A stretch of DNA of 64,000 nucleotides from Shewanella kaireitica (GCF_023284045.1 NZ_JAKIKQ010000011.1:98222-162221), one strand, 5' to 3'; counted from the first letter of the stretch, positions 1 through 8,804 are shown. Numbers and translations are program-made. The notes: generated by a model not told the origin, from the sequence alone.

Positions 1-473
1 GAATCGCTTACAGCATTTAGTGCCGCTTTTTCCCACTGTGAACATACTTTATGGGTAAATTCACTTTTACTTTCTTGGCTTAAATTAAAGTCTTCATTGA
101 TATGCTGCTCGCCTTGGCGACCATAAAAACCTACCGCAGATGCACTAACAAAAGTGCTTGGAGGGTTTTGACTGGCTTTAATGAGTGCAGAAATTTTGTT
201 TGTGATCTGCCAACGGCTCTGACAAATGGCCTCTTTTTGAACACTAGACCAACGTTTACCTGCAATGGGTTCGCCCGCTAAATTGATGACAGCATCAAAA
301 CTGTCCAAGTTTGCTAGGTTGTCGAGATCCGCTAAATAACGGTGAGCTGCACCTAATTTAGCGGCAGCACTTCCTGGTGACCTGGTGAGTAGAGTCAGTC
401 GATGCTGAGGGCTTAGCAACTTAACTAATTGACTGCCGACAAATCCACTCGCGCCGGTAATTAATATTTTCAT
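1..473 (-). CDS. yfcH: TIGR01777-family NAD(P)-dependent epimerase (partial, 3' end outside window)
   Basis: The gene runs leftwards off the window; only about 157 N-terminal residues are present. It opens with MKILITGASGFVGSQL, a Rossmann nucleotide-binding GxSGFxG motif, followed by the family-typical stretches INLAGEPIAGKRW and SRWQITNKIS, and FVSASAVGFYG in the region of the SDR catalytic Ser/Tyr. This pattern matches E. coli YfcH closely; YfcH is an atypical extended SDR of unknown substrate. The ATG at 473 is the obvious start because the dinucleotide fold begins immediately. It is divergent from the AI-2E-type permease gene at 862. In E. coli, too, yfcH lies near ackA-pta, which fits the neighbourhood here. 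Confidence 0.9.
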   Translation of the reverse strand, partial: MKILITGASGFVGSQLVKLLSPQHRLTLLTRSPGSAAAKLGAAHRYLADLDNLANLDSFDAVINLAGEPIAGKRWSSVQKEAICQSRWQITNKISALIKASQNPPSTFVSASAVGFYGRQGEQHINEDFNLSQESKSEFTHKVCSQWEKAALNAVSD

Positions 474-861
474 AGGCTTTTGTTTTTAAGGGGTCTTAAT
501 AGAGTTTACGCCAAATATGGCAAATAGGATCTCTCTAACTTTATTCTTATTATAAACGTTGCCGAGTTGACTCTGCTTTGTATACTAAAACGCCTTGTAT
601 TGTAACGGAGTAGAGCTTGATTTTATGGCGCTGTGATTGCTATCTACTTGAGTTGAAACTAAAGCGGTGATTTCTATAAAATCATGCGATAATTCAAGCT
701 ATTATTTATTTTTAGTCAGTAGATGAATTTATCAACTGTCTATAAATGGCGAGTATACCAGTTAGACTTGGCATTTTAGCTGTGGAACCTTAGGATAGGG
801 TTCTTATCTATATTCATTGCAGTAAATTGTAATTTAATTCTGAATCAACAAGGATTTATTA
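474..861. other. intergenic region between divergent genes
   Basis: This is 388 bases between the divergent yfcH and permease genes. It is AT-rich. I see no convincing ORF, hairpin terminator or repeat. Promoters for both genes must lie here, but I could not assign a clean -35/-10 pair. An AAGGA ribosome site at about 849 serves the gene at 862. Confidence 0.5.
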
Positions 862-1944
862 ATGGGCCGATTTGAGAGTCAAGGCGTGGCATTTAAAGGC
901 TTTGCCATCTCTGCATTCATTGTAGTGATTTTGGCAGGTATAAAAACAGCAAGCCCTATTGTGGTTCCTTTTGTATTGTCGGTGTTTATAGCGGTGATCT
1001 GTAATCCAGTTATTAGCTGGCTTACTCGCCATAAAGCCCCTAGAGGACTTGCGGTATTAATGCTAATGGCTTTTATTGTGCTGATGGGATTGTGGTTAGC
1101 GTCAATAGTGGGAACTTCAATCAACGAGTTTTCTAAACAACTGCCATTTTATAGAGATCAGCTGATAGAACAGTTTTCTTGGATTGTAGAAAAGCTAGCC
1201 GCGTTTAATATTCAGATCTCCAAAGATCAGATTTTGGCTTATTTTGATCCTGGTGTTGCGTTATCTATGACCACTAACATGCTAACCGGTGTGGGTAGTG
1301 TGATGGCTAATCTATTTTTAATCATTTTGACTGTTGTGTTTATGCTGTTTGAGTCCAACGGCTTTTCAAGGAAGATGCATTTAGCCCTCGACGATCCGGA
1401 TATGCGACTACAGCAAATCGATCGTTTTTTAAATTCAGTCAACCAATACATGGTGATTAAGACTTTAGTGAGCCTTGGTACTGGCCTAATCGTGGGGGTT
1501 GGCTTGTACATTATTGGTGTGGATTACGCATTATTGTGGGGCGTTATTGCCTTCTTGTTTAATTATATCCCTAATATTGGCTCTATTATTGCTGCAATTC
1601 CCTCGGTGTTACTCGCATTTATACAGATAGGTCCTGGCGCTGCTGGTGCCGTCGCTCTGCTTTATTTAGGTACGAATACGATTATGGGTAACGTGGTAGA
1701 GCCGCGTTATATGGGCCGTGGTCTCGGCTTGTCGACTCTAGTAGTTTTTTTATCATTAATATTTTGGGGATGGTTGTTGGGCTCAGTAGGTATGCTGCTA
1801 TCTGTCCCTCTAACTATGATAGTTAAAATAGCGTTAGAGTCGAGTCAAGGTGGGCGTTGGTTAGCGGTGTTACTTGGTGATGATGTTACTGAGGATAAAG
1901 ATGAGCCTGATGACAGTTTAAAGATTGAAGAAAGTAAAAAGTGA
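862..1944 (+). CDS. AI-2E transporter family (PerM/YdiK-type) membrane protein
   Basis: A 360-residue polytopic inner-membrane protein. Hydrophobic segments lie at about 10-50, 60-85, 145-165, 205-275 and 300-330, with a long soluble stretch at about 85-145 between early segments, which is the AI-2E_transport (PF01594) layout. Family features near the C-terminus include PRYMGRGLGLSTLVVFLSL and GWLLGSVGMLLSVPLT. Family members have been linked to autoinducer-2 export, sodium/proton exchange or unknown substrates, so the substrate is not inferred here. The start is an ATG preceded by AAGGA. The next gene begins 5 bases after the stop, so the two are probably co-transcribed. Confidence 0.85.
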   Translation: MGRFESQGVAFKGFAISAFIVVILAGIKTASPIVVPFVLSVFIAVICNPVISWLTRHKAPRGLAVLMLMAFIVLMGLWLASIVGTSINEFSKQLPFYRDQLIEQFSWIVEKLAAFNIQISKDQILAYFDPGVALSMTTNMLTGVGSVMANLFLIILTVVFMLFESNGFSRKMHLALDDPDMRLQQIDRFLNSVNQYMVIKTLVSLGTGLIVGVGLYIIGVDYALLWGVIAFLFNYIPNIGSIIAAIPSVLLAFIQIGPGAAGAVALLYLGTNTIMGNVVEPRYMGRGLGLSTLVVFLSLIFWGWLLGSVGMLLSVPLTMIVKIALESSQGGRWLAVLLGDDVTEDKDEPDDSLKIEESKK

Positions 1945-1949
1945 GTTAA

Positions 1950-2864
1950 ATGCAGTTATTTATTGAAGCAATAAAAGACCTTACCTTTGGTGAAGATGTC
2001 GGCCGTTTATTTCACGGTCGTGGTGGGTGTTATCAAGGTGCTGAGCATCTTTGTTTGGATTGGTTTGCGCCCGTTATATTATTAACCAGTTTTAAACCAT
2101 TGACTGATGATGAGCTTTCAGTGATTACCGAGGCTTTAGAGCAACGTTGGTGCGAGCTAAAAGGTGATACACCGATTAACTTGGTATTTCAGTATCGGGC
2201 TGGTGGCGAAACACATACTGACATCCTTAAAGGCGAAGTACCGGATAAGCACGTAGTCACTGAAAATGGTGCTCAATTTCAGGTGCACTTATTGAAAGGT
2301 CAAAATCACGGCTTATTCTTGGATATGAGCAATGGTCGGCAGTGGGTTCGTGACAACAGTGCTGGTAAAAAGATACTGAACTTGTTTGCCTATACTTGTG
2401 GCTTCTCTGTTGCTGCGCTGCAAGGAAAGGCTGCAGAAGTGGTTAATATTGATATGAGTAAAGGCTCGTTATCGATAGGTAAGCAAAACCATCTGTTAAA
2501 CGGCTTTGGCTCTGGTGCGCGTTTCTTAGGCCACGATATTTTTAAATCTTGGGGCAAGCTCACAAAACTAGGGCCTTATGATTTGATTATTGCCGATCCG
2601 CCTAGTAATCAAAAAGGCAGTTTCGTGGCAACTAAAGACTATGCTCGATTGTTGAAACGTTTGCCAAGTTTACTTGCGGCAGATGGTGATATTCTTTTGT
2701 GCCTCAATGCGCCTGAACTTACTATCGATTTTTTAAAGGGGCAGGTGGCAGAGTACAGCCCTAGTTTAACGTTAGAGCAGCAGTTGCAGAATCCACAGGT
2801 GTTTAAAGATATTGACCCCAATAAGGCACTGAAAGTGTTGCGTTACAAACAACAGAGCGATTAA
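1950..2864 (+). CDS. class I SAM-dependent methyltransferase (RlmI/RlmK-like, PF10672 type)
   Basis: A 304-residue cytosolic protein. The C-terminal half is a Rossmann methyltransferase: NLFAYTCGFSVAAL is SAM motif I, followed by the acidic strand VVNIDMS, and DLIIADPPS is the catalytic motif IV of the type seen in RNA-base methyltransferases. The N-terminal 100 residues are unlike classical PUA domains. The family resembles the RlmI/RlmK 23S rRNA methyltransferases, but no specific target base can be assigned. It follows the AI-2E-type gene by 5 bases and is followed by an intrinsic terminator at 2891-2922, so these two genes probably form one short operon. Confidence 0.8.
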   Translation: MQLFIEAIKDLTFGEDVGRLFHGRGGCYQGAEHLCLDWFAPVILLTSFKPLTDDELSVITEALEQRWCELKGDTPINLVFQYRAGGETHTDILKGEVPDKHVVTENGAQFQVHLLKGQNHGLFLDMSNGRQWVRDNSAGKKILNLFAYTCGFSVAALQGKAAEVVNIDMSKGSLSIGKQNHLLNGFGSGARFLGHDIFKSWGKLTKLGPYDLIIADPPSNQKGSFVATKDYARLLKRLPSLLAADGDILLCLNAPELTIDFLKGQVAEYSPSLTLEQQLQNPQVFKDIDPNKALKVLRYKQQSD

Positions 2865-2890
2865 GTCGTTTGATAAAGGTTTACAGAGTG

Positions 2891-2922
2891 AAAAGGTCAA
2901 ACAGCATGTTTGGCCTTTTTTG
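2891..2922 (+). terminator. intrinsic terminator after the methyltransferase gene
   Basis: The stem AAGGTCAAAC, a short AGCAT loop and GTTTGGCCTT are followed by a T-run. It lies 27 bases after the stop of the methyltransferase gene. Confidence 0.8.
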
Positions 2923-2980
2923 TTCCTGAAATAGGCTGTTTAAGCGTTCGATAAGGACTGATTGCCTATGGCGGGATCTT

Positions 2981-3410
2981 ATACCAATTGCATTAAAAGT
3001 TTGACCATTCAGCGGGAATTCAAAACGCTGTAGGAAAGTAATGGGATTTGAGCTAATAGTTATTCTCGGCTCTGGCATCCTGCTCCGCTCTCGATAATTG
3101 CTCCTGCATTATTCTACCTTCGACCATCCTTGGTCTCGTATCTCCTAAATCTGACTGCCAAGGAGGGCCGGAATGTCTTATTTTGTATGGAACACAATAG
3201 AGCATTTAGTCGTATATCGAATGCCACATGTGCTGTATTAAGTGATTTCCCCATGCCTTAAATATCAGCCGCACGTTGTGAGCGTCTCACGACTTTCACT
3301 GCTACGTTGCGTTGTTTCAAAAGGGGATAACCATTTTTTCCACAGTGCGCCTTGAATTGAAAGCCCTGAGAAAGCTCTGAACTGAGTATATCCCTAATGG
3401 AATTGGTATT
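2981..3410. mobile_element. MITE-like element, family A, copy 1 (long form)
   Basis: A 430-base non-coding element with terminal inverted repeats: ATACCAATTGCATTA at the left and the complement of ATACCAATTCCATTA at the right (14 of 15 matching). Copies at 40920-41347 (inverted, 428 bases) and 43267-43548 (same orientation, 282 bases) share both ends and most of the interior. No transposase is encoded; the short ORFs that cross it are not conserved between copies. Bases 3067-3212 form an internal module that the third copy lacks. Boundaries are inferred by eye from the inverted repeats; a TA target duplication is possible but ambiguous. Confidence 0.75.
3067..3212. repeat. 146-base module nested inside MITE family A
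   Basis: This block begins CGGCTCTGGCATCCTGC and ends ATTTAGTCG. It is present in copy 1 and, inverted, in copy 2 (about 41116-41262), but is cleanly absent from copy 3, where TTATTC runs directly into TATATCGAATGCC. The length difference between long and short copies (about 148 bases) agrees with its size. It may be a nested insertion, or copy 3 may be a deletion derivative. Confidence 0.6.
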
Positions 3411-3548
3411 AGCTTGGTAAAATTCCCGTATACGACAGATAATTCAATGGGGATGATTAAGATATAGCAGTGGGTGTTGCCATCTTGTATACTTTTTAGG
3501 CTTATTAAAGTGACTGTTTAGTGTGAAAGTGAATAAAAAAATGAAAGA

Positions 3549-3629
3549 CTTTCAGTTTTAATGACGTTAATTAAGCTTTTAAAGGTGAAATATAGAGTTT
3601 TAGACTGTTTTTTCATTTTAAACTGAAAG
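3549..3629. repeat. imperfect inverted repeat upstream of the small gene
   Basis: CTTTCAGTTTTAATG (3549-3563) is nearly the reverse complement of CATTTTAAACTGAAAG (3614-3629), with about 50 bases between the arms. It sits just upstream of the extended -10 promoter at 3655. It could be a regulator-binding region or a structured transcript; its function is unknown. Confidence 0.4.
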
Positions 3630-3654
3630 TTTTCTGTAAGTGTCTCGGTAATGC

Positions 3655-3663
3655 TGTTATAAT
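3655..3663 (+). promoter_or_regulatory. extended -10 promoter for the 32-residue gene
   Basis: TGTTATAAT matches the extended -10 consensus (TGnTATAAT) exactly. No good -35 is seen 17 bases upstream, as is usual for extended -10 promoters. Transcription would start near 3670 and leave an untranslated leader of about 100 bases before the ATG at 3772. Confidence 0.55.
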
Positions 3664-3771
3664 CTGCGATAGAAACACTGCAGAGTTGGCATGTTTTAAG
3701 AAAGGCAAAATGTCACACTATTGATGACATGCTTTTGTACCCTACACCTAAATCAAAGATCCGGAGTCGTT

Positions 3772-3870
3772 ATGGAAGTTCAGGAATATGAAGGCGCATA
3801 TTATCAACTACAAGATGAGATGTTAGAGTCTCTGCCAGTTGAGATGGATGAAGAAGCATTTTTGGATTAG
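3772..3870 (+). CDS. small acidic protein of unknown function (32 aa)
   Basis: A 32-codon reading frame, MEVQEYEGAYYQLQDEMLES in its first 20 residues, ending in LD and TAG. The product is strongly acidic (about ten Glu/Asp, almost no basic residues), has no membrane segment and no recognised domain. Reasons to think it is real: a CCGGAG ribosome site at suitable spacing, an extended -10 promoter about 110 bases upstream, and a good intrinsic terminator 45 bases downstream, so it is a complete single-gene transcription unit. No function is proposed. The main doubt is its length, which could arise by chance. Confidence 0.6.
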   Translation: MEVQEYEGAYYQLQDEMLESLPVEMDEEAFLD

Positions 3871-3914
3871 GACAGCCGTAGATAAAACTATCTGATGTCA
3901 GTTTTATTTAGAAG

Positions 3915-3946
3915 AAATAGCAACCAGTAGGTTGCTATTTTTGTTT
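3915..3946 (+). terminator. intrinsic terminator of the small gene
   Basis: AAATAGCAACC and GGTTGCTATTT form a perfect 11-base stem around AGTA, followed by TTGTTT. It closes the unit containing the 32-residue gene. Confidence 0.8.
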
Positions 3947-3963
3947 GCAAGTTTTGTCATTAC

Positions 3964-4074
3964 CTAGCCTCTAGCCTCTAGCCTCTAGCCTCTAGCCTCT
4001 AGCCTCTAGCCTCTAGCCTCTAGCCTCTAGTCTCTAGTCTCTAGCCTCTAGCCTCTAGCCTCTAGCCTCTAGCC
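3964..4074. repeat. heptanucleotide tandem repeat (CTAGCCT) x15.9
   Basis: Fifteen complete heptamers run from 3964 to 4068, with a partial CTAGCC at 4069-4074. Thirteen complete units are CTAGCCT; the two at 4027-4040 are CTAGTCT. The array lies between the terminator of the 32-residue gene and the 3' end of the lipoprotein gene, and its last unit supplies that gene's TAG stop codon (CTA at 4069-4071 on the + strand). Confidence 0.97.
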
Positions 4075-4530
4075 ATTTACATTTCTTTTTTCAGGGACCA
4101 CTTCAGTAATTATCCACTTCCCTTTGCGTTTATTTAAGCGCAATGTTCTATCATCGACCCAAAACTGCCCACCACGCAATCCCATAATCTTTACGATGAC
4201 GGTGACATCTTCAGTCGTTTTTCGAAAAAAATCGATATCCACCTCATCGACTTCCATCTCAACGTCGGTTAACGACAGATTAAGTACATGCCGTTGTACT
4301 GAAGCGGCAATGTAATAGTGTGACAATATATCCTTCATTGAGTCATCGACGAACAACTTGGCTTTCTCGACATCACGTTCGACATAAATAGCATTTAGAA
4401 AACCGAGAGAGGAGAGTTCGGGCGTACGCATAGAGGGAATTGACGGGTCTGCTAATACAGACTGGCCTGCGGTATTGTCGCAAGCAGAAATGCTAAACAG
4501 TGACACAATAAGAATAAGGTATTTCAACAT
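4069..4530 (-). CDS. small lipoprotein of unknown function
   Basis: A 153-residue protein with a lipoprotein signal: a hydrophobic stretch (residues 3-14) ending in the lipobox ISAC, so Cys17 is the predicted lipidated residue. Asp follows at +2, which in enterics favours retention in the inner membrane. The mature part is about 135 residues, alpha/beta in appearance, ending in a region (GQFWVDDRTLRLNKRKGKW) reminiscent of the NTF2-like lumazine-binding/DUF4878 fold, though I do not claim membership. The stop codon is formed by the last unit of the CTAGCCT array. It is downstream of, and convergent with, the 32-residue gene. Confidence 0.75.
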   Translation of the reverse strand: MLKYLILIVSLFSISACDNTAGQSVLADPSIPSMRTPELSSLGFLNAIYVERDVEKAKLFVDDSMKDILSHYYIAASVQRHVLNLSLTDVEMEVDEVDIDFFRKTTEDVTVIVKIMGLRGGQFWVDDRTLRLNKRKGKWIITEVVPEKRNVNG

Positions 4531-4663
4531 AAGTTTTTATTATTGGATTTTTTAGCAGTATTACGATATTCCAGCACTAACGCAAGATTTTACTGTTAGA
4601 TCTCACGCAAAGCTTGACCTAGATAAAGATCTAAGGCATATCTGTATAGATAACTTATAAAGG

Positions 4664-4686
4664 TTATCCACAGAATCTGTGGACAA
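4664..4686. promoter_or_regulatory. inverted pair of DnaA boxes
   Basis: TTATCCACA (4664-4672), a perfect DnaA box, is followed after GAATC by TGTGGACAA (4678-4686), whose complement TTGTCCACA also fits the TTNTNCACA consensus. The surrounding non-coding 460 bases are AT-rich on the right and contain four GATC sites. This might regulate the lipoprotein promoter or titrate DnaA; it is not the chromosomal origin by gene context. Confidence 0.5.
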
Positions 4687-4879
4687 GTGTGTTGAAGACT
4701 ATTTTTAGTGTGGTTAAGTTATTAATATATCAGCATTAAATTTACTGGTTATTTTTTGACGCATTCTCATCGTGTTTAATATTTAGGCTGTAAAAACTCA
4801 GCAAGAATCCCAAATTAGCCACAATTTCGATCGCAACGATCCTTATTAGTTGAAATTGGTATCGCTTAACTCTCTAGTC

Positions 4880-4911
4880 AAAAAAAAAGCCTGCATGAGC
4901 AGGCTTTTTTA
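4880..4911 (-). terminator. intrinsic terminator downstream of pta (bidirectional shape)
   Basis: GCCTGC and GCAGGC pair around ATGA, with A-runs on the left and T-runs on the right, so it can work in either direction. On the minus strand it lies 86 bases after the pta stop and probably ends the ackA-pta transcript. Confidence 0.8.
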
Positions 4912-4996
4912 GTTTTATCGTATTCTGAATAAGTATAACAATTTCATCGCTCAGTGAATGTATAGCGCCTCTGAGCCGAACAACCTCTTATACTTA

Positions 4997-7141
4997 TTAG
5001 CTTTCGTTTTGCGAAGCCTGAATAGCGGTAAGTGCGATGGTGTAAACAATATCATCGACAAGTGCGCCGCGTGATAAGTCGTTTACAGGTTTACGCATAC
5101 CTTGCAGCATTGGACCAATAGAGATCAGGTCTGCACTTCTCTGAACCGCCTTGTATGTAGTATTACCGGTATTTAGGTCCGGGAATACAAATACAGTTGC
5201 TTGACCTGCAACAGGGCTATCAGGCGCTTTAGAGCGAGCAACGTTCGGCATAACTGCGGCGTCGTACTGTAAAGGACCATCAATCACTAGATCTGGGCGT
5301 TTCTCTTTAGCAATGCGAGTCGCTTCACGAACTTTATCTACGTCAGAACCTGTTCCTGAACTACCAGTAGAGTAACTGATCATTGCTACGCGTGGATCAA
5401 TGCCAAAAGCGATTGCCGATTCTGCTGACTGGATAGCAATATCTGCTAATTGCTCTGCATTTGGATCTGGGTTAATAGCACAATCACCGTAGACTAAGAC
5501 TTGATCTGGCATCAACATGAAAAAGATAGAGGAAACTAAGCTTGAGCCAGGCGCAGTTTTGATTAACTGTAACGGTGGACGGATAGTATTGGCCGTGGTA
5601 TTAACCGCGCCAGATACGATACCGTCGACTTCACCTTGAGCAAGCATCATAGTACCCAGTACCATGTTGTCTTCTAATTGCTCTTTAGCTACGACCTCGG
5701 TTAAGCCTTTATTACGGCGAAGTTCAACCATAGGTTCAACATAACGACTGCGAGCGGCTTCTGGTTCAACGATTTCGACGCCTTCACCTAAAGTTACGCC
5801 CTGTAACGTCGCAATACGTTCAATCTCTTCACGGTTACCCAGTAACACACAACGAGCAATACCGCGCTCAGCACAGATGCTGGCAGCTTCGATTGTTCTT
5901 GGTTCATCACCTTCAGGTAAAACAACCGTTTTACGAGCGGCGCGAGCAAGTTCTGTTAATTTGTAACGGAATGCTGGTGGTGACAAGCGATGTTCACGTG
6001 GTGAGTTTTTAGTAATGCTCTCAACCCAGCTTTGATCAATATGTCCGGCGACAAACTCTTGAACCTGCTCAATACGCACGGCATCGTCTACCGGAACCTC
6101 ATGGTCAAAGCGTTGAATGTTAAGCGAGGTTTGCCATGTATTGGTATCGATTAAGAATACGGGTAAGCCAGTTTCAAAAGCTTGCTCACAGAGTTCCATA
6201 ATTTGGGGCTCTGGCTCGTAACCACCAGTTAGCAGCAATGCACCAACTTTGATACCGTTCATTGAAGCAAGACAAGCTGATACGATTACGTCACTGCGGT
6301 CGCCAGAGGTCACGAGTAGTGAATCTGTCTTAATATGAGTAACCATATTTGGAATACTACGGGCGCAGAACGTCACTTTACGCATGCGGCGAGTGTTCAT
6401 TTCGCCTGCGTTGATAATCTTAGCGCTGAGGTGCTTAGCAAGATCTGAAGCACGAGGTGCCACTAAATCTAGGTTATAAGGCACGCTGCCTAAAATACGT
6501 AGTTTGCTCTTACCTGGTAGCTGGAACATGTTTGCTGCATCAGTGCGCTGAACACTGTCGTGATCAAACACTTCTGAGAGGTCAGGGCGAGCGCGGCCTT
6601 CGTCATCAACTGGAGCACCAATTTTATTGATAATCGCGCCAATAAGACGTTTGTTTTTATTTCCGCCCCATGAGTTATGCGAGATCTCTAAACGGTTCAT
6701 TAATGCAGTAGGACTTTCATTACCTGGCGTGGCGACAAAAATCACATCAGCATCTAAGGCTTTAGCAATCGCATGGTTTACATCACTTGAGAACGGATGA
6801 TTACGCGTTTGGACCAAACCTTCAACAATCAGTGTTTCCGTATCATCTGCAAACTCAGTTGCACGGGCAATAATCTGCTCCATCAATACATCTGTCTTGT
6901 CTGCACGGATCAGGTTTTCTGCGTGGTCCATCTCAAACGGTTCGAGTGGATTAACAGTCGGTGATTTGCTTAAAATTGTGGTTGAACGCTCAGGTCCACG
7001 ATCATTTGGCCGCTGTTGGGCAATAGGCTTGAAAAACCTAACCTTAACACCGTGGCGCTCTAGCGCACGAACCATACCTAAACTAATTGATGTTAACCCT
7101 ACACCAGTCCCTACAGGGATGAGCATAATGTTGCGAGACAT
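4997..7141 (-). CDS. pta: phosphate acetyltransferase
   Basis: A 714-residue cytosolic enzyme converting acetyl-CoA and phosphate to acetyl phosphate and CoA, the first step of acetate formation. It is the long gammaproteobacterial type: an N-terminal P-loop, dethiobiotin-synthetase-like domain ([13 protein letters not shown] at residues 6-18), a central DRTGG domain (about 235-345) and the C-terminal PTA_PTB catalytic domain (about 385-710) with [16 protein letters not shown] and GPLQYDAA. The length agrees with E. coli Pta (714). The gene lies about 100 bases downstream of ackA in the same direction, with a long stem-loop between them, so the pair is probably co-transcribed. Confidence 0.98.
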   Translation of the reverse strand: MSRNIMLIPVGTGVGLTSISLGMVRALERHGVKVRFFKPIAQQRPNDRGPERSTTILSKSPTVNPLEPFEMDHAENLIRADKTDVLMEQIIARATEFADDTETLIVEGLVQTRNHPFSSDVNHAIAKALDADVIFVATPGNESPTALMNRLEISHNSWGGNKNKRLIGAIINKIGAPVDDEGRARPDLSEVFDHDSVQRTDAANMFQLPGKSKLRILGSVPYNLDLVAPRASDLAKHLSAKIINAGEMNTRRMRKVTFCARSIPNMVTHIKTDSLLVTSGDRSDVIVSACLASMNGIKVGALLLTGGYEPEPQIMELCEQAFETGLPVFLIDTNTWQTSLNIQRFDHEVPVDDAVRIEQVQEFVAGHIDQSWVESITKNSPREHRLSPPAFRYKLTELARAARKTVVLPEGDEPRTIEAASICAERGIARCVLLGNREEIERIATLQGVTLGEGVEIVEPEAARSRYVEPMVELRRNKGLTEVVAKEQLEDNMVLGTMMLAQGEVDGIVSGAVNTTANTIRPPLQLIKTAPGSSLVSSIFFMLMPDQVLVYGDCAINPDPNAEQLADIAIQSAESAIAFGIDPRVAMISYSTGSSGTGSDVDKVREATRIAKEKRPDLVIDGPLQYDAAVMPNVARSKAPDSPVAGQATVFVFPDLNTGNTTYKAVQRSADLISIGPMLQGMRKPVNDLSRGALVDDIVYTIALTAIQASQNES

Positions 7142-7196
7142 AAATACCTCTTAAAAACTCGAGTACGCCACAAAAGTATGGCTTTAAAAATGTGTT

Positions 7197-7232
7197 TTTG
7201 AGCTGCTAGGATATCTAGCTAGCAGCTCAAAA
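7197..7232 (-). other. stem-loop between ackA and pta
   Basis: TTTTGAGCTGCTAG (7197-7210) and CTAGCAGCTCAAAA (7219-7232) form a perfect 14-base stem with an 8-base loop. There is no clean U-run after it on the minus strand, so it looks less like a terminator than an intercistronic element that could set ackA/pta mRNA stability or partial read-through. Confidence 0.7.
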
Positions 7233-7245
7233 TAGACAGGTTTGA

Positions 7246-8442
7246 CTATTTAATTAGTGCGACAGCATCTTGGGCAATAACCCACTCTTCATTAGTCGGG
7301 ATAACCATTGCCACTGGACCTTCGTCTTTAGTAATTTTACCTTGCTTACCAAAACGTGCCGCAGTGTTACGTTCTTTGTCGACTTTAAAGTTAAAGATCG
7401 CTAATGAGTTCAGCACTTTTTCACGGATAACATCAGAGTTTTCACCGATACCACCAGTAAATACGACGGCATCAAGGCGCTCTAAAGGTACTGTGTATGA
7501 TGCGATGTATTTTGCTAGTCGGTAACAGAAGATCTCTAGTGCAAGGGTGGCACCTTTGTGACCTTTTTCGTATCCTTCTTCAATACCGCGGCAATCATTA
7601 GTTAGCTCAGAAATACCCAACAGACCACTTTGCTTGTTGAGTAGGTTGTTAACTTCATCCAATGTATAACCAAGACGATTAACTAAGTGGTAGATAATAG
7701 ATGGGTCCATATCACCGCAACGAGTGCCCATAACTAGACCTTCAAGCGGCGTTAAGCCCATAGAAGTATCCACACTCTTACCGCCTTTAATTGCAGTAAC
7801 AGATGCCCCGTTCCCTAAGTGAGCACAAATAACATTGGTGTCAGCTTCATCTTTACCTAAAGCAGCTGCTGTTTCACGGCTGATGAATAGATGGCTAGTA
7901 CCGTGCATGCCATAGCGGCGAATCGCATTTTCTCGGTAAAGCTTGTACGGCAGGGCGTAGATAAAGGCTTTCTCTGGCATCGTCTGATGGAAAGCAGTAT
8001 CAAACACGGCTACTTGTGGCAATTCTGGGAATGATGCTTGTGCAGCACGAATACCAATTAGGTGAGCAGGGTTATGCAATGGCGCTAATGTGGCACAATC
8101 TTCGATACCTTGAACCACGGATTCATCAATGATCACTGAGTGAGTAAACTTTTCTCCGCCGTGTACAACACGGTGGCCAATGGCTTGGATCTGTTCGGCA
8201 ATTTGAGGATGCGCGCCTAAGATGTTGTTTACGATATATTCAACAGCTTCTCTGTGAGCAGTAAATGCGCCTAAACTCGCATCGTGCTTAGCACCGTTAA
8301 CTTTCCACTTAATCCGTGAGTCTTCAAGACCAAAACACTCGGCTAGACCTGAAATTTGGTCATCACCAGTTAGCGCATCAATAATCGCAAACTTAAGAGA
8401 TGAACTACCGCAGTTAAGCACCAATACCAGTTTGTTTGACAT
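7246..8442 (-). CDS. ackA: acetate kinase
   Basis: A cytosolic enzyme of the ASKHA fold that turns acetyl phosphate and ADP into acetate and ATP. Family motifs are clear: [13 protein letters not shown] at the N-terminus, [11 protein letters not shown], the catalytic-region [26 protein letters not shown] and [15 protein letters not shown] place the start at the ATG at 8442 (MSNKL, 398 residues, the normal family length) because a 14-codon upstream extension is not conserved in the family. GAAAGG upstream can serve as the ribosome site. A MITE-like element (8491-8804) starts only 48 bases upstream, so the native promoter may have been displaced or replaced. Confidence 0.98.
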   Translation of the reverse strand: MSNKLVLVLNCGSSSLKFAIIDALTGDDQISGLAECFGLEDSRIKWKVNGAKHDASLGAFTAHREAVEYIVNNILGAHPQIAEQIQAIGHRVVHGGEKFTHSVIIDESVVQGIEDCATLAPLHNPAHLIGIRAAQASFPELPQVAVFDTAFHQTMPEKAFIYALPYKLYRENAIRRYGMHGTSHLFISRETAAALGKDEADTNVICAHLGNGASVTAIKGGKSVDTSMGLTPLEGLVMGTRCGDMDPSIIYHLVNRLGYTLDEVNNLLNKQSGLLGISELTNDCRGIEEGYEKGHKGATLALEIFCYRLAKYIASYTVPLERLDAVVFTGGIGENSDVIREKVLNSLAIFNFKVDKERNTAARFGKQGKITKDEGPVAMVIPTNEEWVIAQDAVALIK

Positions 8443-8490
8443 GTTTAAACCTTTCGCAATAAGTAATGAAATCGTTTGATTCACTGAATA

Positions 8491-8804
8491 ATAGCAATCG
8501 GTATAAGTAGTGGGTCTACTCAGAGTGTTTTTGGCGAACTAATTCAAGGCGGATAATTGCCATAATGGTTGTTCCCATTTGCCTTTATCCAACACCGAAG
8601 TAGGAAGCCAAAAACACTCCTTACAGGCGAGTTTTAGCGACTCTGATGCTGCGTTAATGAGCTTGAGCGTAGAATAACTATGCGCTTCACTCATTGCAAA
8701 CCACATGGATGTGGTGAATGTCATTCATGCAGGAGCATTTAATGACCTTGCCTCAAAATCGCTAAACTCTCGCTGAGCGACCAAATCTTTATACCGACTG
8801 CTAT
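8491..8804. mobile_element. MITE-like element, family B, copy 1
   Basis: A 314-base non-coding element with inverted ends: ATAGCAATCGGTATAA at the left and the complement of ATAGCAGTCGGTATAA at the right. A diverged copy in the opposite orientation lies at 61263-61540. Shared interior blocks include GAGTGTTTTTGGCGAA, TAATTCAA, CATAATGGTT and a GAGTTTTAGCG-like stretch. No transposase is encoded; a 61-codon frame crossing it is not preserved in copy 2. It lies between the divergent ackA and yfbV genes, 48 bases from the ackA start. Confidence 0.7.

Noticed and set aside
2881..3078. 65-codon minus-strand frame
   Set aside because: It crosses the terminator and the left end of a MITE, has no ribosome site and is not preserved in the other MITE copies.
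4531..4996. replication origin
   Set aside because: Only two DnaA boxes are seen and neither mnmG/gidA nor dnaA is nearby; it is reported only as a DnaA-box pair.
8539..8724. 61-codon minus-strand frame upstream of ackA
   Set aside because: It lies wholly inside a MITE; the frame is broken in the second copy.
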